Position numbers and translations under genes: made by a program. Shown here piece after piece: positions 37,401-50,753 of a stretch of DNA of 64,000 nucleotides. Under the pieces are notes generated by a model. The model was not told the DNA's origin and made no database searches. It saw nothing but the letters and a program-made list of their open reading frames with translations. The stretch's first letter is position 1; every line of letters starts with the position of its first letter. The DNA comes from Yamagishiella unicocca. Lineage: Eukaryota; Chlorophyta; Chlorophyceae; Chlamydomonadales; Volvocaceae. The stretch covers positions 1,240,001-1,304,000 of the forward strand of contig BDSL01000006.1 in assembly GCA_003116995.1 (NCBI GenBank). The letters run 5' to 3'.

Positions 37401-38082
37401 CTGCGCGCTTGTGTGCGCAGTGACGGCGACAGTCAGAACACGTAGGGCGCGGGTGTCATCTGCAATACTTAAAAACGTATGGTTAACGGACTGCCAGGTT
37501 GTTGAGTCGCCATCCAGTTGAACTCTAGGTGTGGCAACACCAATCCATTTACATTCCTTCGTCCACCTATTACTTAAGCAACGCAGTTTTACATGGAATG
37601 AAGGCAATATTTGTGACAAGTGGCATGCGCCCGCATTGGGCATTTTGCCATGGCGCATGGCCTCCCAATGTCGTACGAAATGAATGTCCCTGCTCTTAAT
37701 CGCGCGCGCTTTCCAAACTTGTTAACTAGGGCCTGTGCGCCGCCCTTCAGTAGTCCTGCAGAGACTCTACGATACCGCTACATATTCATGGGCGTACGCC
37801 CAAACTGAGGCCCGTTGCGCCATCGATCCTGAGGATCGCCCGCTTACTTGCTTAACCATAGGGGCTCACTCCTGGCACCGGGTGGACTTTCTCAGATGAG
37901 CCTCAACATACATTAGCCGATTTGCTCTGGGGACCTGGTGGTGCTGAGGCACCAGCATTAGAGCGCGAGCTCGCAGCAACCCCTCCCTTCTGGGACGGCG
38001 TTGGGCGAAGGCGCGCACCTTACAAGGACTTACCGTCAACTCTCATTGGATCGCGCCGATCCGTGGGGTTGAAGCACCTGCA
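34487..38082. other. 3.6-kb gap between PPR fusion and GLG1 genes
   Basis: It contains the 3' UTR of the PPR fusion gene and the GLG1 promoter. The longest open frame (34796-35620) has no motif, biased Arg/Gly/Cys composition and no splice partner. A TGTAA occurs at about 35166 but is far from the stop. I see no RNA gene or mobile element. Confidence 0.45.
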
Positions 38083-41000
38083 ATGAAGGCAAGGCCTTGC
38101 TGTGTCGACCCCCCAAAGACTTTTTCAACCGGACTGCCGTTGAGATGCCCCAAAAATGTCCATGTAGGCTCAAGTGCTTTTCGGATTGTTGCTGCTGGGC
38201 TGCGTGGCGTTGCCAGCCGTGGCACAAGACGACAACGCAGGTGCAGTTACGCCGGTCACGGTCCCAGCCACCGCTGGCACCAATACCACGGCTGCTAATG
38301 CCGCTGTCGTGAAACCGGCTTCTACTGTTGAAGCGGTGACGCCGGTCGTGGTTACTCCGAGTGCGACTGTAGTGAACATCACTGAGGCAGCATCTGCTGC
38401 AACTCCCAAGAAGGACAGCGGTAACACAGCAATTGCAAAGGCTGCAGCGGCTGCAGCCAAAGCAGCGGTCGCTGCTGCGGAGGCTGCGAACGCAGCAGTA
38501 GAGGCAGCCGAAGCTGCTGACGAGAAGGCCGCTGAAAATACCGCTGCTGTTGTTGAGGAGCCCGCAGCTGCCGCCGCTGTTGAAGTAGCGGTGGCTGAAA
38601 AGGAGGTTGCTAAGGAGGAGCTCGCAGCAGCAGCCACAACTACTGCCGCCCAGGTAGAGGCCGTTGAAGAGAAGCCGGCTAAAGTAGAGCCTGCTAAGGA
38701 CGAGCCCGCCAAGGTTGAAGCTCCTAAGGTCGAGGCACCTAAGGTGGAGCCGGCTAAGGAGACGGCCACGGTTGAGGTTGCCAAGCCTGCTGACGATGCC
38801 AAGAAGCGGCCTGCCCGCCCCAAGGTGCAGCCGTTCCAGAATAAGGTGGTTGAGTTTGCTCCTGTGGCCAACATCTCGTTCGGAGACGACATTGATGACG
38901 AAGGTATGTTATCCAGCCCATTGCCCGTTTTTTTCGCGGCTGCCCTGTTGTCCTAGATTATTTACCTAGATATGTGCATTTGTGCATACAGGCAAGTGCG
39001 CCAAGGAAATTGCGGCCTACTGCGATGATATGGATGAAGGTGAAGGCAAGCTGGCGGACTGCGTCAGCGAACATATCGCTGCGACTGAGGTGCCCGACAC
39101 CAACGACGGTACGTGTTACATCGTTGGTAGAAGTTGCTTCGTTGCTCGCTCCAACCGCTCGGCTCTGTGCAGATGTGCCCGAGATCTCGGACGAGTGCCG
39201 CGAGGAGGTCTTCGCATTCAAAATTCAGCGTAACAGCAATATCAACGCGAACGTTCCTTTAGGTACGCCCACAGAACTTCTCTAGGAAATGGTCGGGTCC
39301 AAAGCTAAGTATGTGTTTCCCCCTTGCAGCCAAAGCGTGTAAGGTGGATGCCGACAAGTTCTGCAACGTAACCTGGTTCTTCGGCTACAAGGCCGGTCAG
39401 GTTATTGCCTGCTTGCGTGATGTGAAGGCTCAGGTTACCAAGCCATGCAAGCAGCAGTTGTTCAAGGTCATGCTCGAGGTTAGTTCGTGACTGCTTGCAG
39501 AACGCGGTGCTGCTGCCTCTTTTTTGCTAACTGTGTTACCCTCCGAGTCGTGGACCACACTCCTTGAACGTTGTTTGGCATCATAGCCAGACTGAACGTT
39601 GGACCGTCAATGAACACCGAGCGAAGCGTTCCACCCCAAATGTGTGAATTGTGTCTTTCGGGGTGATAATAGGCGGGTTGCGACGGGTTTTCCCCGTTTG
39701 GGTGTTTGGCACCGTTCCGAACAGCTATCTATACTTGAGCCGGTGTCGCATTGGACTAATCTGCAGGCTGCTATCGATATTCGTGCGGACCCCATGCTGT
39801 ACGAGGCATGCAAGGAGGACTCGGAGACCCTTTGCAAAGACGTGAAGAATGGCGGTGGCCGCATCCAAGCTTGCCTGGTAAGTACTGGATGGTTGGACTT
39901 AACGGTTGGCAGCGGCTTGTGGGTTTGGCTCCGAGCTCATCATGTGATCGATGGAATGTTGCATCGGGGGATGCTGATGGCAGTCGCCGTTGAATTAAAA
40001 TTCCCTGCTACTCAGTATGCACCCAACACGCAAAAGGCTTGCAGTTCATGAACAACAAATGTATTTGTGTGTTGCGGACTGTCTTGATACATCCTAACGC
40101 GACCCTCTATCCCGATTACACCTGTAGCGCGATAAGCGTATGCAGTTGTCGTGGGCATGCGAAGAGCAACTTTTTCGCCAGGAGATGGAGAATGCAGATG
40201 ATATTCGTCTAAGCGTTCGCCTGTTTTCGAAGTGTCTGCCCGACAAGCGCAAGGTACGATTATGTGGCATGATCGTTTAACACTGTTGTTTCGAGCGTTA
40301 TGCCTTGATAGTTAGACTGACTGGAGCATCCGGGTTATGTTACGTGCCTTGATATCGTTTGCTCGTTTACCGCAGTTCTGCAAGGACATTGAGCCCGGTA
40401 ACGCACGCACGAAGGACTGCCTTGAGGAAAGCCGTGACGAATTGTCCGGCGACTGCAAGGAGGAGGTTGATTCGATGATCGAGCGTCGTGTACGTGACTT
40501 CCGGTTAGATTCACGTCTGCGGACTGTTTGTGAAAATGAGATTTTCAACATGTGTGCCTATTTTGGGGTAAGTGGTATTCAAGGTTAATATTTAGCATAT
40601 GCTTGTCCATGTTTTCAATAGCGGATTAAATCTAGGTGCTACAGGCCCTCCTTTAGATCCCCCTCTGCTGTTAACCACTAGTTAGTAACTAACTGCAAGG
40701 GCATGTCAACGCAGGACCTTGATGATATCGACACATATGATTCTTCGGTCATCAACTGCTTGCAAGACTACTCAGGGGAAATTAAGAATCCTCAGTGCAA
40801 AGCTCAGGTGAAGAAGTACCTGCAGCTGGCTTCACAAGACATCCGTTTCGATGTGCCACTAGCAGAGGCTTGTTTTGAGGACCGCCAGAAGTACTGCGCC
40901 GATGTGCCACCAGTAAGTCGCGCGAATACAGAAAGGTGGACATTAACACCTCGTTTGTAGGGCATGCACTGTAATGGGCATGGCGACGGTGCTAGGAAAT

Positions 41001-43261
41001 GTAGGTTTAGTGTACCCTAATGGGAGAATGGATACGTACACGCCGGGTGCACATTGAAAATCGCTTGCATGGTCGTAGATGTGCGTGCGTTAACGTCTTA
41101 CCTGAGGCTAAACGCATTCCCACGGGCTCCCCTGCAGGGTTCTGCACGAGTGATTCGCTGCTTGAGCAACAACCGTGACAGCCTCAGTCCAGTGTGCCGC
41201 GCCACCCTGTTCGATGAGGAAGTCCGTTTCTCAGAGAACATCGACTTCCAGTATCCAATGAAAACTGCTTGCCTTAAGGAAATTGAGCGGTTTTGCAAGG
41301 ACATCCCTCATGGTAGTGCTCGTGTGATTCGGTGCCTTCAAGATAACAAGAACCAGAAGGATTTTGGCAAGGCATGCACCGACGAGGTCAGTGGTTACGA
41401 GGTTGAAATGTCGAAGGACTATCGCTTCAACTTCCGACTACACAAAGCTTGCCAGAAGGACGTGGAGAAGCTTTGCCCGGGACTATGCCAGGCCAACGAT
41501 GGCAGTGTAAGTGCAGGAGTAACACTCGTATATTTGGGGACACATTGCCTGACTGCGAGCAATGCGGACAGCGTCGTATGGACTACACGTCCCTGGCCAA
41601 ATATTTGCACTGCCCTCCCTCTGATCCAGAAACCTGGTGCTAGGCAATATCGAAACGTTGTTATTGTAAACCTTATTCCTGTAATGCAGCCATGTGGTGG
41701 CAAGGTGCTGCGCTGTCTGACGGATAAGATTGATGACATTGGTGACGAGGCTTGCAAGAAGGAGGTCTACTACTATGAGAAGATGGAGGTGTCGAACTTC
41801 ATGAATGACATCCTGCTTGCGGAGGCATGCCGCACTGATGTCGAATTGTACTGCAGCAACATCGAAGCAGGTGCGCACGGCAACCTCAATGGGATTGTGA
41901 AGGCAACAAGTGACAGGAACCCACCTGAACTTCCTGCGTAGATCTGCCATATAACCTGTGTATGATCATGGCCTGTAGGCGAGGGCCGTGTCCACAAGTG
42001 CTTGCGTGACAACCGCAAGAAGCTGACTGAGTCATGCCGGCGTGAGGAGCTGCTTCTCGAGGAGAAGGAAGCCAACACTATTGAGCTGAACATGTCACTT
42101 CTGAAGGCTTGCAAGGCTGAGCGCCAGCTCTTCTGTTCTTCTGTTCAGCCGGGTCAGGCACGCGTTTTCCGCTGCCTTGCGGAGAACATGAATGATGCTG
42201 ACTTTGGCAGTGGCTGCAAGTACCAGGTCGTTTACAAGCTGCAGCGCAGGTAGAGCCTGGTCTGAACATTCACGTTGGGGGAGGGTTGCATTGTTGATGG
42301 CTTCCTTCAGAGCGGCTTCTGTTCCTGGCTCATTGATGTCCCATTCCCCCCTGCCATGGTCAGTGTTTGATCGATGTCGGGTACCCGCCTCCACATGCCC
42401 TTGCTAATTCGTTGTCATATAAAAATATGCAGGCAAGCAAATTGGAAGTTGGATCCGCCGCTTCGCAAGGCCTGCAAAGCTGATGTACTGACATACTGCG
42501 CAAGTGAGGATGCCGCAAACAGCGAGGAGGGACTGGTTTACCAGTGCATGATCAAGAACTACGAGTCATTGGCTGGTGGTTGCCAGAAGGAGGTTGGCCG
42601 CGCTGTCCACATGGCATTCTTCGTGTGGCAGCCCGGGGCAATTATCACCTACATGTGCGATGATGACATCAACCGCCTGTGCCTCACGGATCGCCCCAAC
42701 ATGGCTTCCCGCCCGGGTGCTGTTGGAACTTGCCTGGCGACGCTGGTGGGTTGAGGCTTTAGATTCCCTCTCCACCTTGTGCTGTTGTGGGGCACGAGTT
42801 TTGGCGTCTTGCCATCTTTGTTCTTATGTTAAGACGTGTGCGCCGCCGCGCCATGCAACTGATTCAGCATCGTCCCATTCAACTTGCAGATGGAAAAGCA
42901 GGATCGCGCATCCACAGCTCGCCGCCTTGAGGAGGTCGCCGGAAGCACGTTGTCAACGGAGTGTGCGCGTCTGGCTGATATCGCAGAGCCACCAAACATG
43001 AAGGCGGCTTTCGAATCTTCTCTGACGTTTGCCTTACTCAAGGACCAGCTGGAGACCATCGAGGTCAGCACTGGCCTGCCCACCATCGCGCGCGATCGCA
43101 GGGGCAATGCTCAAGGTGTCAGCTTGACCGGCTGGATGGCCATGTTGGGCATGACGGCGCTTATCGTCTTGATCATTTTCGGTGCTTATACTGGATATAA
43201 GCGCTTCCGGGGAGGGTCCGATCGCGACTACACGCTAGTCGTTAAGCAACAGCATAAGTAG
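38083..43261 (+). CDS. GLG1: GLG1-type Golgi cysteine-rich membrane protein, about 1076 aa
   Basis: Fourteen exons (38083-38088, 38168-38903, 38992-39108, 39173-39262, 39330-39478, 39767-39877, 40128-40253, 40376-40567, 40715-40912, 41138-41506, 41690-41870, 41979-42249, 42433-42745, 42890-43261) join in phase. Exon 1 encodes only MK, giving a signal peptide MKAQVLFGLLLLGCVALPAV; its intron needs a GC donor. An Ala/Glu/Lys/Pro-rich linker of about 220 residues follows. Then come more than ten GLG1 cysteine-rich repeats of about 60 residues with the pattern C..E...FC.....G.ARV..CL......L...C (for example FCKDIPHGSARVIRCLQD). Near the C-terminus is one membrane helix (GWMAMLGMTALIVLIIFGAY) and a short basic cytosolic tail. 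Animal GLG1/ESL-1/CFR is a Golgi sialoglycoprotein that binds FGF, selectin and TGF-beta; the algal ligand is unknown. The Ala/Lys-rich linker is not typical of animal members. Confidence 0.92.
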
Positions 43262-43868
43262 AGCAAGTTCTGGGATTCTCGTGTCGCAACGAGACGAGGG
43301 AGGGTAGGAGAACTCGGTTAACGTTGGACGACAGTCGGTGTCTCGGAAGTGGACCTGTGCGTCTTTGTCTATCAGGCAGCTTCCTTGATTTACGTGCTGT
43401 GTTCTTATTTGAACAACGGGCGTAATGTGAAATGTCACAGCGTATTTTATGAACCGACGTTATCCAGTAGCAGCACCGGCATCCGCACATAGGGCAGAGA
43501 CCTGCGCAGTGGGCATTTTACCAGTTAGGAGTACGGTGAATCGTTTTTTCTATTGTGCTGGTATCAGCTGAATGTGCATCGCACACACACGTACACAAGA
43601 TATGCGACAAAGGATTCCCGCCTGCGCTGTCCGGTTCTGGCATTTGAGCGGCAGCCATGGCGTGTGGGCTTCGGTGTTCCAGGCGTTTGTATAGTGTACA
43701 AGATGCATGGAAGAATTTCGACTACTAATTACATCTTCCATGGAGACCGCACGCACAAGAGGCAGCCTGTCGTACCCAGTTTCGTCACTGCAACTTAACT
43801 GGCAACTTTTACATAGCTTAATCCTATTCAACGAAGGACTAGTAAACTTCCATTCAAAGGCATTGCCA
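43262..43868. other. Spacer between GLG1 and LRR genes
   Basis: 607 bp with the GLG1 3' UTR and the LRR gene promoter. No additional feature is supported. Confidence 0.5.
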
Positions 43869-46800
43869 ATGGCGCATTTTTTGTTCCGTTACGCATCAGC
43901 GCCACCTGTGTTTCTGGTGTTCATCGGCATCCTCGCACTCCTGCTCGGACAGCTGTCAGCAAGGCCTGTCAATCCAGAGCAGTTGGCACAGCGGCGGGCT
44001 CCACAGGTGAATGTCAACGGTGAAGGAATAGCAGCCCAGGACTCTTCAGAAAGTAGCGGCGGCGCAACGACCCGTGGGACGCTGTCGCCTGATCTTCCTA
44101 CTCTTCGCCGCATCCGGGAGAACATCCTCAACTGGGACACTGCTGCTGCCGCAAACGGCTACTCGGGTGGGCAACGCTCGCGGGAATCGTGCGCTGCATT
44201 GTGGACTTCGTTGCGAGAGCCAAATATGCTACATGTCCGTCCTGCACCAAGCTTTTCGTGCGTTGCGCATTCTGCACCGCCAGTCTATTAAGCGAGTACT
44301 GCCTTCCTAGAAGCAACCGCGCTATCGAAGGGAAGGGCGTTGGTGGTTCCAAGAGCACAATTGTTGCACGTTTTTATGAACGTTGTCCAAAAGCAATGCG
44401 CCTGAAATAATGCGCCGCTGTCACAATCTTGCGCCGGCTCGGGCCCATTTGCTGCCTCGAAGGTTGGACTGATGACAAGGCCTGCGACGGTAACTGGACG
44501 GGCATCCGCTGCGACAAGGAAGGCCGAGTGGTGGAGCTCGTGCTGGTCTGTACTCAGGTGAGGCCGCGCTCAATCTCCCCGTACGCGCACCTTGACGTTC
44601 GCTGCGAGGGCGCGCATTTCCCCGGGCCCTGGCCTTTCGTTGACCCTGCTGACCGACGCGCGTGTAAAGGAACCACGCCACCAACATGCTGCAAACTCTC
44701 GCATTACAACCCCGTGCGCCGCACTTCACCGTCCCGCCGCTGTCGCATCACGTTTTCACGTCATCGCCAGGATCAAGCTCGCCCAGCGGCGCGTGTTGCC
44801 ATACCATCCCATGCCAGCCTGTCGTCGCGCGCAGCGGCGTGCCACCTTGCCTCATACCCGGCTGACCCAGATGGGCGGTTAGGCCACAGCATTACCGGTA
44901 TTGTCGGCAAACACATAGGCGCGCGCACAAGCGTACGTGCCAGCTTGCAAGTTTCACACGTTGGCTACCCAACGCGTCACTGCTTGGCTTAACCTCCCCC
45001 CTCCCCCCTCCCACCTCCACCGCCGTCCCCCAACCGCCCCGTCGCGCTGCACACGCGACCCGCCAACCTCAGCAGCCGTGCTTCTCTGGCCCACTGACTG
45101 CCGACTTCGCAAACCTAAGCGCCCTCACCAAGCTGGACCTGTACACGTCGAACTTGTACGGCACCCTTCCGGCCCAGTGGGCCGCGCCTGGGGTCTTTCC
45201 GAGCCTCAGCTTCCTGCGCCTATCCTTCAACAACGCCACGGGGACCGTGCCGCCGGAATGGGGCCGACCCGGAGCTTTTCCACAGCTGCGGTGTGTGTGT
45301 GGAAGTACGACAGGGAATCCTTGTGTCGGGCTCAATCAAATTTGGCTAGCGCACAGGAGGGCGACGGATGGAGGGAGAGTGGTGCCTTCCCTCCATCCAT
45401 CCGAAGGGAATTTGGGAAGGCAGTCGACGCTGCTGGACGTGTGGCGGCAACCATACGCGGTGGTCGCGCGTCACCCCAGCAGCCGTCAGCCCGTAGGCGC
45501 CAGCCGGCAGTTGGTACACGGGCGCTAGCCAGCCTGCATGCCCCCGGCAGCTCCGTGGAAGCACGGTAGCTGCCACTCGTGGGGCTTGCGACAATCGGCA
45601 TCGCGATTGCAGCAGCTGGGGATCGATAACGAGTCGTAGCGTGGCCCAGTCCTCGTCGCGCCAACCGCACCATCCGCCCCAGGGGTTGCCTGGGGAGGCA
45701 TGGCCACTGCTGTCGCAGACTAGGAACCGGGGACAACCCCTACCAACGCGAATGCACGACGCCAACACATGCACCATACCTGTTTCCCCCTCCCACCCTT
45801 CCTGCCCTTGAACCCTTCCTGCCCTTGCGCCATGCGTCGGCCTCTCCCCTGTAGCTCTCTGTTCCTCAACAACAACAACCTGAGCGGCGTGTTACCCTCC
45901 GAGTGGGGCCAGACTGGCAGCTTTCCCTCCCTGGAGCTGCTCTTCCTGGGAGATAACAACTTTGAAGGTGCGGGGCGTTGGTGGGGTCGGCCAGCCGGTG
46001 AGGGCGACACGTGTGACTGAGGAGAGGGGAGGGCTTTACCGGCCCGGAGGGGAGACGAGCGACAGCAAGATGTGGGGAGGCCGGGGCAGGGTCGCGTACA
46101 ACGCGCCACCCGGCCGCCCTGTTCCCCCAGCAGTTCACCGGCAACTAGTGACCCCGCCGTTGCTCCCCCGGTCCCCTGCCTTCAGGCTCATTGCCGGGCT
46201 CCTGGGGTTCGTCGGGGGCGTTTCCGTCCCTGTCGCTGCTGTCCGCCATATCCAACCGCCTCAGCGGCAGCCTGCCGGCAGGCTGGGGGGCGGGCGGGGC
46301 CTTCCCCTTGCTGCAGGTGGGTGCGGCCCGAGGGGGGGAGAGGAAGACCCGTGGATGCGAGAAAAAACCGTTTTGAACGGGGGGGGAGTGGAGTTGTGAC
46401 TTTGTCTGTGGGTTGGGAGTTAGTTTGGGGAGGTTGGAGAAGGGAGCTGGGAGTCGGGTTTGGGGCCGGAACGTCACCGGACATAAGTGTTGTACAGAAC
46501 GGCAATCGGGGATGAAAAGATCGATGTGAACCATGGTTAAGGTAAGGCACGTGCAGTAAGCCCGTTACAATGTGGGTCGGGGATGCAATGGAGCAATGGC
46601 GATAGGAGGGAGCACGCATTGTTATCCCCCGCGACCTTCCCTCCCCCTTCCATTCCCAGGACCTGATCCTGATGGACAACCGCCTGTCGGGCAGCCTGCC
46701 AGACGAGTGGGGCAAACCAGACGCGTGGAGGAACCTCACGGGTACGCCTGCGAGGCCAGGACTGAGGCCTTGAGGGGGCGGCGGAGAGGGTTTGGGGGGC

Positions 46801-48735
46801 GGGAGATGAGTTTCGACGTTTTGCAATCTGCGGCCATGATGTAGCGCGTTTGTAGCCAGTTGGCGCGCAATCACCCTAACCTCTATTATCTGTTCAAGTT
46901 GCACTTATTTTGGTGCCTCTCCCCTTCAGCACCCCACCCTCAAAGAGTCCCCCCCCACCCCCCCGCCCCGCTTCACGTCCACGCAGGTCTGCTGGTGGCG
47001 TTCAACCAGCTGACGGGCAGCCTACCTGACTCATGGGGCTCTCCCGGAGCCTTTCCGGCCCTGGGTGCGTGCGGGAGGTGGGGGAGTTGCGGGAGGTGGG
47101 GGAGTTGCGGGAGGTGCGGGAGGTGCGGGAGGTGGGGGAGGTGGGGGAGGTGCGGGAGGTGCGGGAGGTGGGGGAGTTGCGGAAGGTGGGGGAGTTGCGG
47201 GAGGTGGGGGACGGGCATGATGGTACCGGGTGACGTGGGGCCGGCTGGCGGGTTACCCGATGACGCATCCATACACTAGCTTAGTTGGGTAGAGGTTAAA
47301 CCGGTGAACCGAAAGAGGAGGACTTGCGACATGGTGGCTGAGGCCGCGATGATGGCGTCGTTTGGGTCCGGCAGCGACTGATCCCCGCAGAGCAACCCGC
47401 CATCGCAAGAGACGACACCACAACGTCATGCCCGAGCATGTCTACCTGCGTCCGAGCTAGCCGATCCATTAAAAATGCCTTCGCCCCCGGGTCCCCTCGA
47501 CCCCGCCCCACCCACTCCTCCCTGCAGGTGACCTGTACCTGCACCGCAACCAGCTGGGCGGCCCCCTGCCGCAGTCTTGGGGCACCCCGGGGGCCCTGCC
47601 CAACCTGCGCTGGCTGTCAGCGTTCGATAACCAGCTGACGGGTGCGGGGGCCGGAGATGGGGGGCCCGTGGGAGCGTGCCGGCGGTTTGATGTGGTTTTG
47701 GGTTCGGTTCGGGCGTTTCGGGATGGAGGGCGGCACGGTCTTGCTGTTGGCTCGCGTCGGGAGGTCTAGGCTCCACCAGAGACAGGTTCCCCGCTCCCGT
47801 CACCGTACAGGTCCGATGCCCTCCTCTTGGGGCTCCTCGTCGCTCGTCCTGCCCAACCTGCGTAACCTCTTCCTGTCAAACAATAAGTTCAGGTGAGTAG
47901 AAACGTACTGTAGGTGACCTGGGAAGTCCGCGGTTGCGTGGCTTGGGGTCAGGCTGTGGGGTCGACATCCGGACCGGATCCTCAAAGACCCCAGCCCCTG
48001 GCTCCTAGACCCGTCTCTAGCGTCTTTTTAGTCAACCACCTCCCGTTCCTTCAGACCCGCCACCTCCCAACCTCTACTCCACCTCCAACCTCGGCCCTCA
48101 CTCCCCGCAGCGGCTCTCTCCCCGTGGACTGGGGCTTCCCCAACGCCTTTCCACAGCTCCGCAACCTGGACCTGTCGTACAACCCCGGCCTGTTCGGGCC
48201 GCTGCCCGACAACTGGGGCCTGTCCAGCGCCTTCCCCTCCCTGGAGCAGCTGCGCCTCAGCAACTGCTCCCTGCGCGGCGAGTTGCCCTCCAGCTGGGGC
48301 GCCGCCGGGGGCCTGTACAGTCTTACGGCGCTGGCCATCCAGGGAAACCAGCTGTCCGGTCCCGTGCCCCCCGCCTGGGCGCAGAGGGCGGAGGTGGGCG
48401 CCCCGTTGCTGACGGTGGTCGCTCGACCCGGCAACGACGATTTGTGCGGACAGGTGCCTGCGGGCGTGGTGCTGGTCTCAGCGTCGAACAGCACGGCGAG
48501 TACGGTGCCCAGTGTGCCGCTGCTGGGTGCTTCAGGGATCCAGGGGCTGCGGGACCGAGTCGGAGCTCTGCTGCTGGCGGCGGTGGGGGCGGACGTGGTG
48601 GATGTCCCGGGGCTGACCAGCAGTGTAATCGGCGGCAGCAGCAGGAGCGCGGGTGCCGGGGATGCTGGGCCGGAGCCAACGGGGCTGGCGATTGATGGTA
48701 GTGGGATGCAGGTAGTCGAGCTGCCCAGTTGCTGA
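43869..48735 (+). CDS. Secreted or membrane-anchored LRR protein, about 610 aa
   Basis: Ten exons (43869-44166, 44463-44557, 45076-45290, 45855-45967, 46186-46316, 46660-46741, 46987-47064, 47528-47641, 47811-47892, 48111-48735) join in phase. The N-terminus is a signal peptide or anchor (PPVFLVFIGILALLLGQL). A plant-type LRR N-cap follows (WTDDKACDGNWTGIRCD), then about eleven repeats of 27-29 residues with consensus LP..WG..GAFP.L..L.L..N.LSG, for example LPSEWGQTGSFPSLELLFL and GSLPVDWGFPNAFPQLRNLD. The C-terminal region has an LCGQVPAGV segment and a low-complexity tail ending in Cys. No kinase or second membrane segment follows, so it acts outside the cell or in the endomembrane lumen. 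Plant homologues are receptor or polygalacturonase-inhibitor-like; the algal role is unknown. Every predicted junction keeps the repeats in register, which supports the model. The exon 3 start could be 45073 instead of 45076. Confidence 0.9.
47067..47213. repeat. 9-bp minisatellite in an LRR gene intron
   Basis: About sixteen 9-bp units of the types gtgcgggag, gtgggggag and ttgcgggag follow the donor of the exon ending at 47064. The strand bias (G-rich on the sense strand) means the intron RNA could form G-quadruplexes. Confidence 0.85.
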
Positions 48736-50753
48736 GGGGGGAGCGCGGGGCAGGGCTGGGGGCGGGATCGTGCTTGAGGACGTTGCGGGCTATCGCCGAC
48801 CCCCGCCCCGTTATTGCCGCTGCTTGTGGAAGGAGGAAGGAGGAGGCGTGTGGGGTTCACGCCGCGTAATTTTTTCGTGGTGCCTTCTGGGGGCATGTCG
48901 TACCTGGCGTGACTTCCTACAGCTCCGCCGTGCTTCTGGCCCCGGATTATCACTACATACCCTTTCAGTTGTTGAATTATAGGTCTCCCGTCTTGTGCGG
49001 GGCCAGGTCCCGCTGCGTTGCTCATTTCCAAGAATTGTGGTCACTTCCATTGCAGCCCGTGACAGGCGCAGTCAGCCGAACATCCTTTTGACTGCTCGCT
49101 GGATCGGTATCGAGGGTCTGCGCGCTGTCTGCTGAGATCCTCGCGGCGCTTACGAGATGCACGCGGGCGTTTAGGGCTAATTGCTCGGGGGGGGGGCTCG
49201 CGCACGCAGTGACGGCTGTAGCGACGCTGGCGGCTGCGCGCATGAGGCGCTGAGCGGCTGCAATTTAGCGACGCTGGTTCAGGGCCCACACGGGGCCGAG
49301 GTTAGCTGACGCGGGGTGGGTTTAGCTGACGCCTCCCAAGGCCGGTTGGGCAGATGTAGTCTTGCCAACAACTGTGCACCTGGCAAAAAAACACAGTACG
49401 GTTGTCACAAAAGTCGAATACGTGTGCGTGTGTATGTTCCCAGTTCCCCGAGTTGGAATGTGGTGTGGGGGCGCCGTGGTTGCGATGGCTGCCTGGGGTG
49501 GTGTGTACGGCGTCCTCGAGCCCTCTCGAGTTTGTCATGTGTTTTGTTCGACAGTAGTGGCGTTGTAGCCTTATGCACATGCATTGCTGCGCAGCTGGCA
49601 CAAGCTGCCGTTCCGAGCGTCCATAGTGTAATTGCATTGCGTAGCTAACGGATACTTTGGGAACGCACGGTCGTACTTCAGCTATATTCGTCGCGCATCC
49701 ATCCACGGCACTCGTACTTATCAACAGCAGGTGTAAGGATGCGAACGAATGGTGCTGGCTTTTCCAATTCCCATGATGCCCTTGGGCTTGCAAAACTCCC
49801 CCTTAGTCCCGACACAACCCTATTCGCAGGCGGGTATTAAAAGGTGTGGTCCCAAGGCGTGTGTAGCACAAGCCCTCGGATGCGCGAAACGTGGGAAGCG
49901 TCAAGCGCCGAAGTGCACCCAATTCAGTCCAGGGGCTATGCTTAGGTTTCCAGGTTTCCAGCGGGTTTTCATGCTGGCTTCGCGATCCCCTTGCAGCCGC
50001 CTCGTTTAGAAGTTGTCTGGGGTCACGTTCTGCCCGCACAGGTGTTTGTGCACCGCTGCTAACTCCACACACGGCAGCGCATGCAGTGAGCACATGGCAG
50101 CGCACGGAATAGCAGGGAACGGAGGGTTTGCTGCCTTGATGATCACCAGGCAATCAACGTCTGCCCACAGAGGTGGATGGTAAAGAGGCTATATGAAGCT
50201 ATGTACTGAGGATGGGAGTTGGGAGGGGATACTCCAACGCCTACCTCTTATGGGACTAGACGCAAATTATGGATTAGCTACATACTTCTGTGTGTTTTAC
50301 ATTGTGGGCTGCTGGGTTAGCTGACCCAGTTCGGGGGTAAGGCGTTACAAGGTTTTTATTATTTTTGTTGTTGCGTTTGTAGACCTTACACTTAAAGCCG
50401 TGTTGCAAGTGTTCGGCATGCAGTATTCGTGACGATTACATACTTACAACGTAGTCCTGAAGCTGACGCAGTCTGCATCCGTAAACCAGGTGAGAACATG
50501 CTGAGACCGAATGCTTTCGTTTTGCCATATGGTAAGCACTGGCACGCAATAGACGTGTATATCAATTACGGACGCATAGGAGCGCCTGATTGCCGCATCC
50601 CAGCAACGAGTTATCCCAGGGCCCCATCCATCGGCAGTGGTTCCGGAGCCACTCCCACCGTTTGTAAGATATAGGGTCTTGTTAACTTTAAAGCTTTCTC
50701 ACACAAAGTCGCCAAATCCTGAACTTATCCAAAAAGTTCCAGCCCCAGTCAAG
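48736..50753. other. 2.0-kb spacer before the RPE gene
   Basis: It contains the LRR gene 3' UTR and the RPE promoter. Open frames here carry no family motif. No RNA gene or repeat beyond short homopolymers was seen. Confidence 0.5.
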
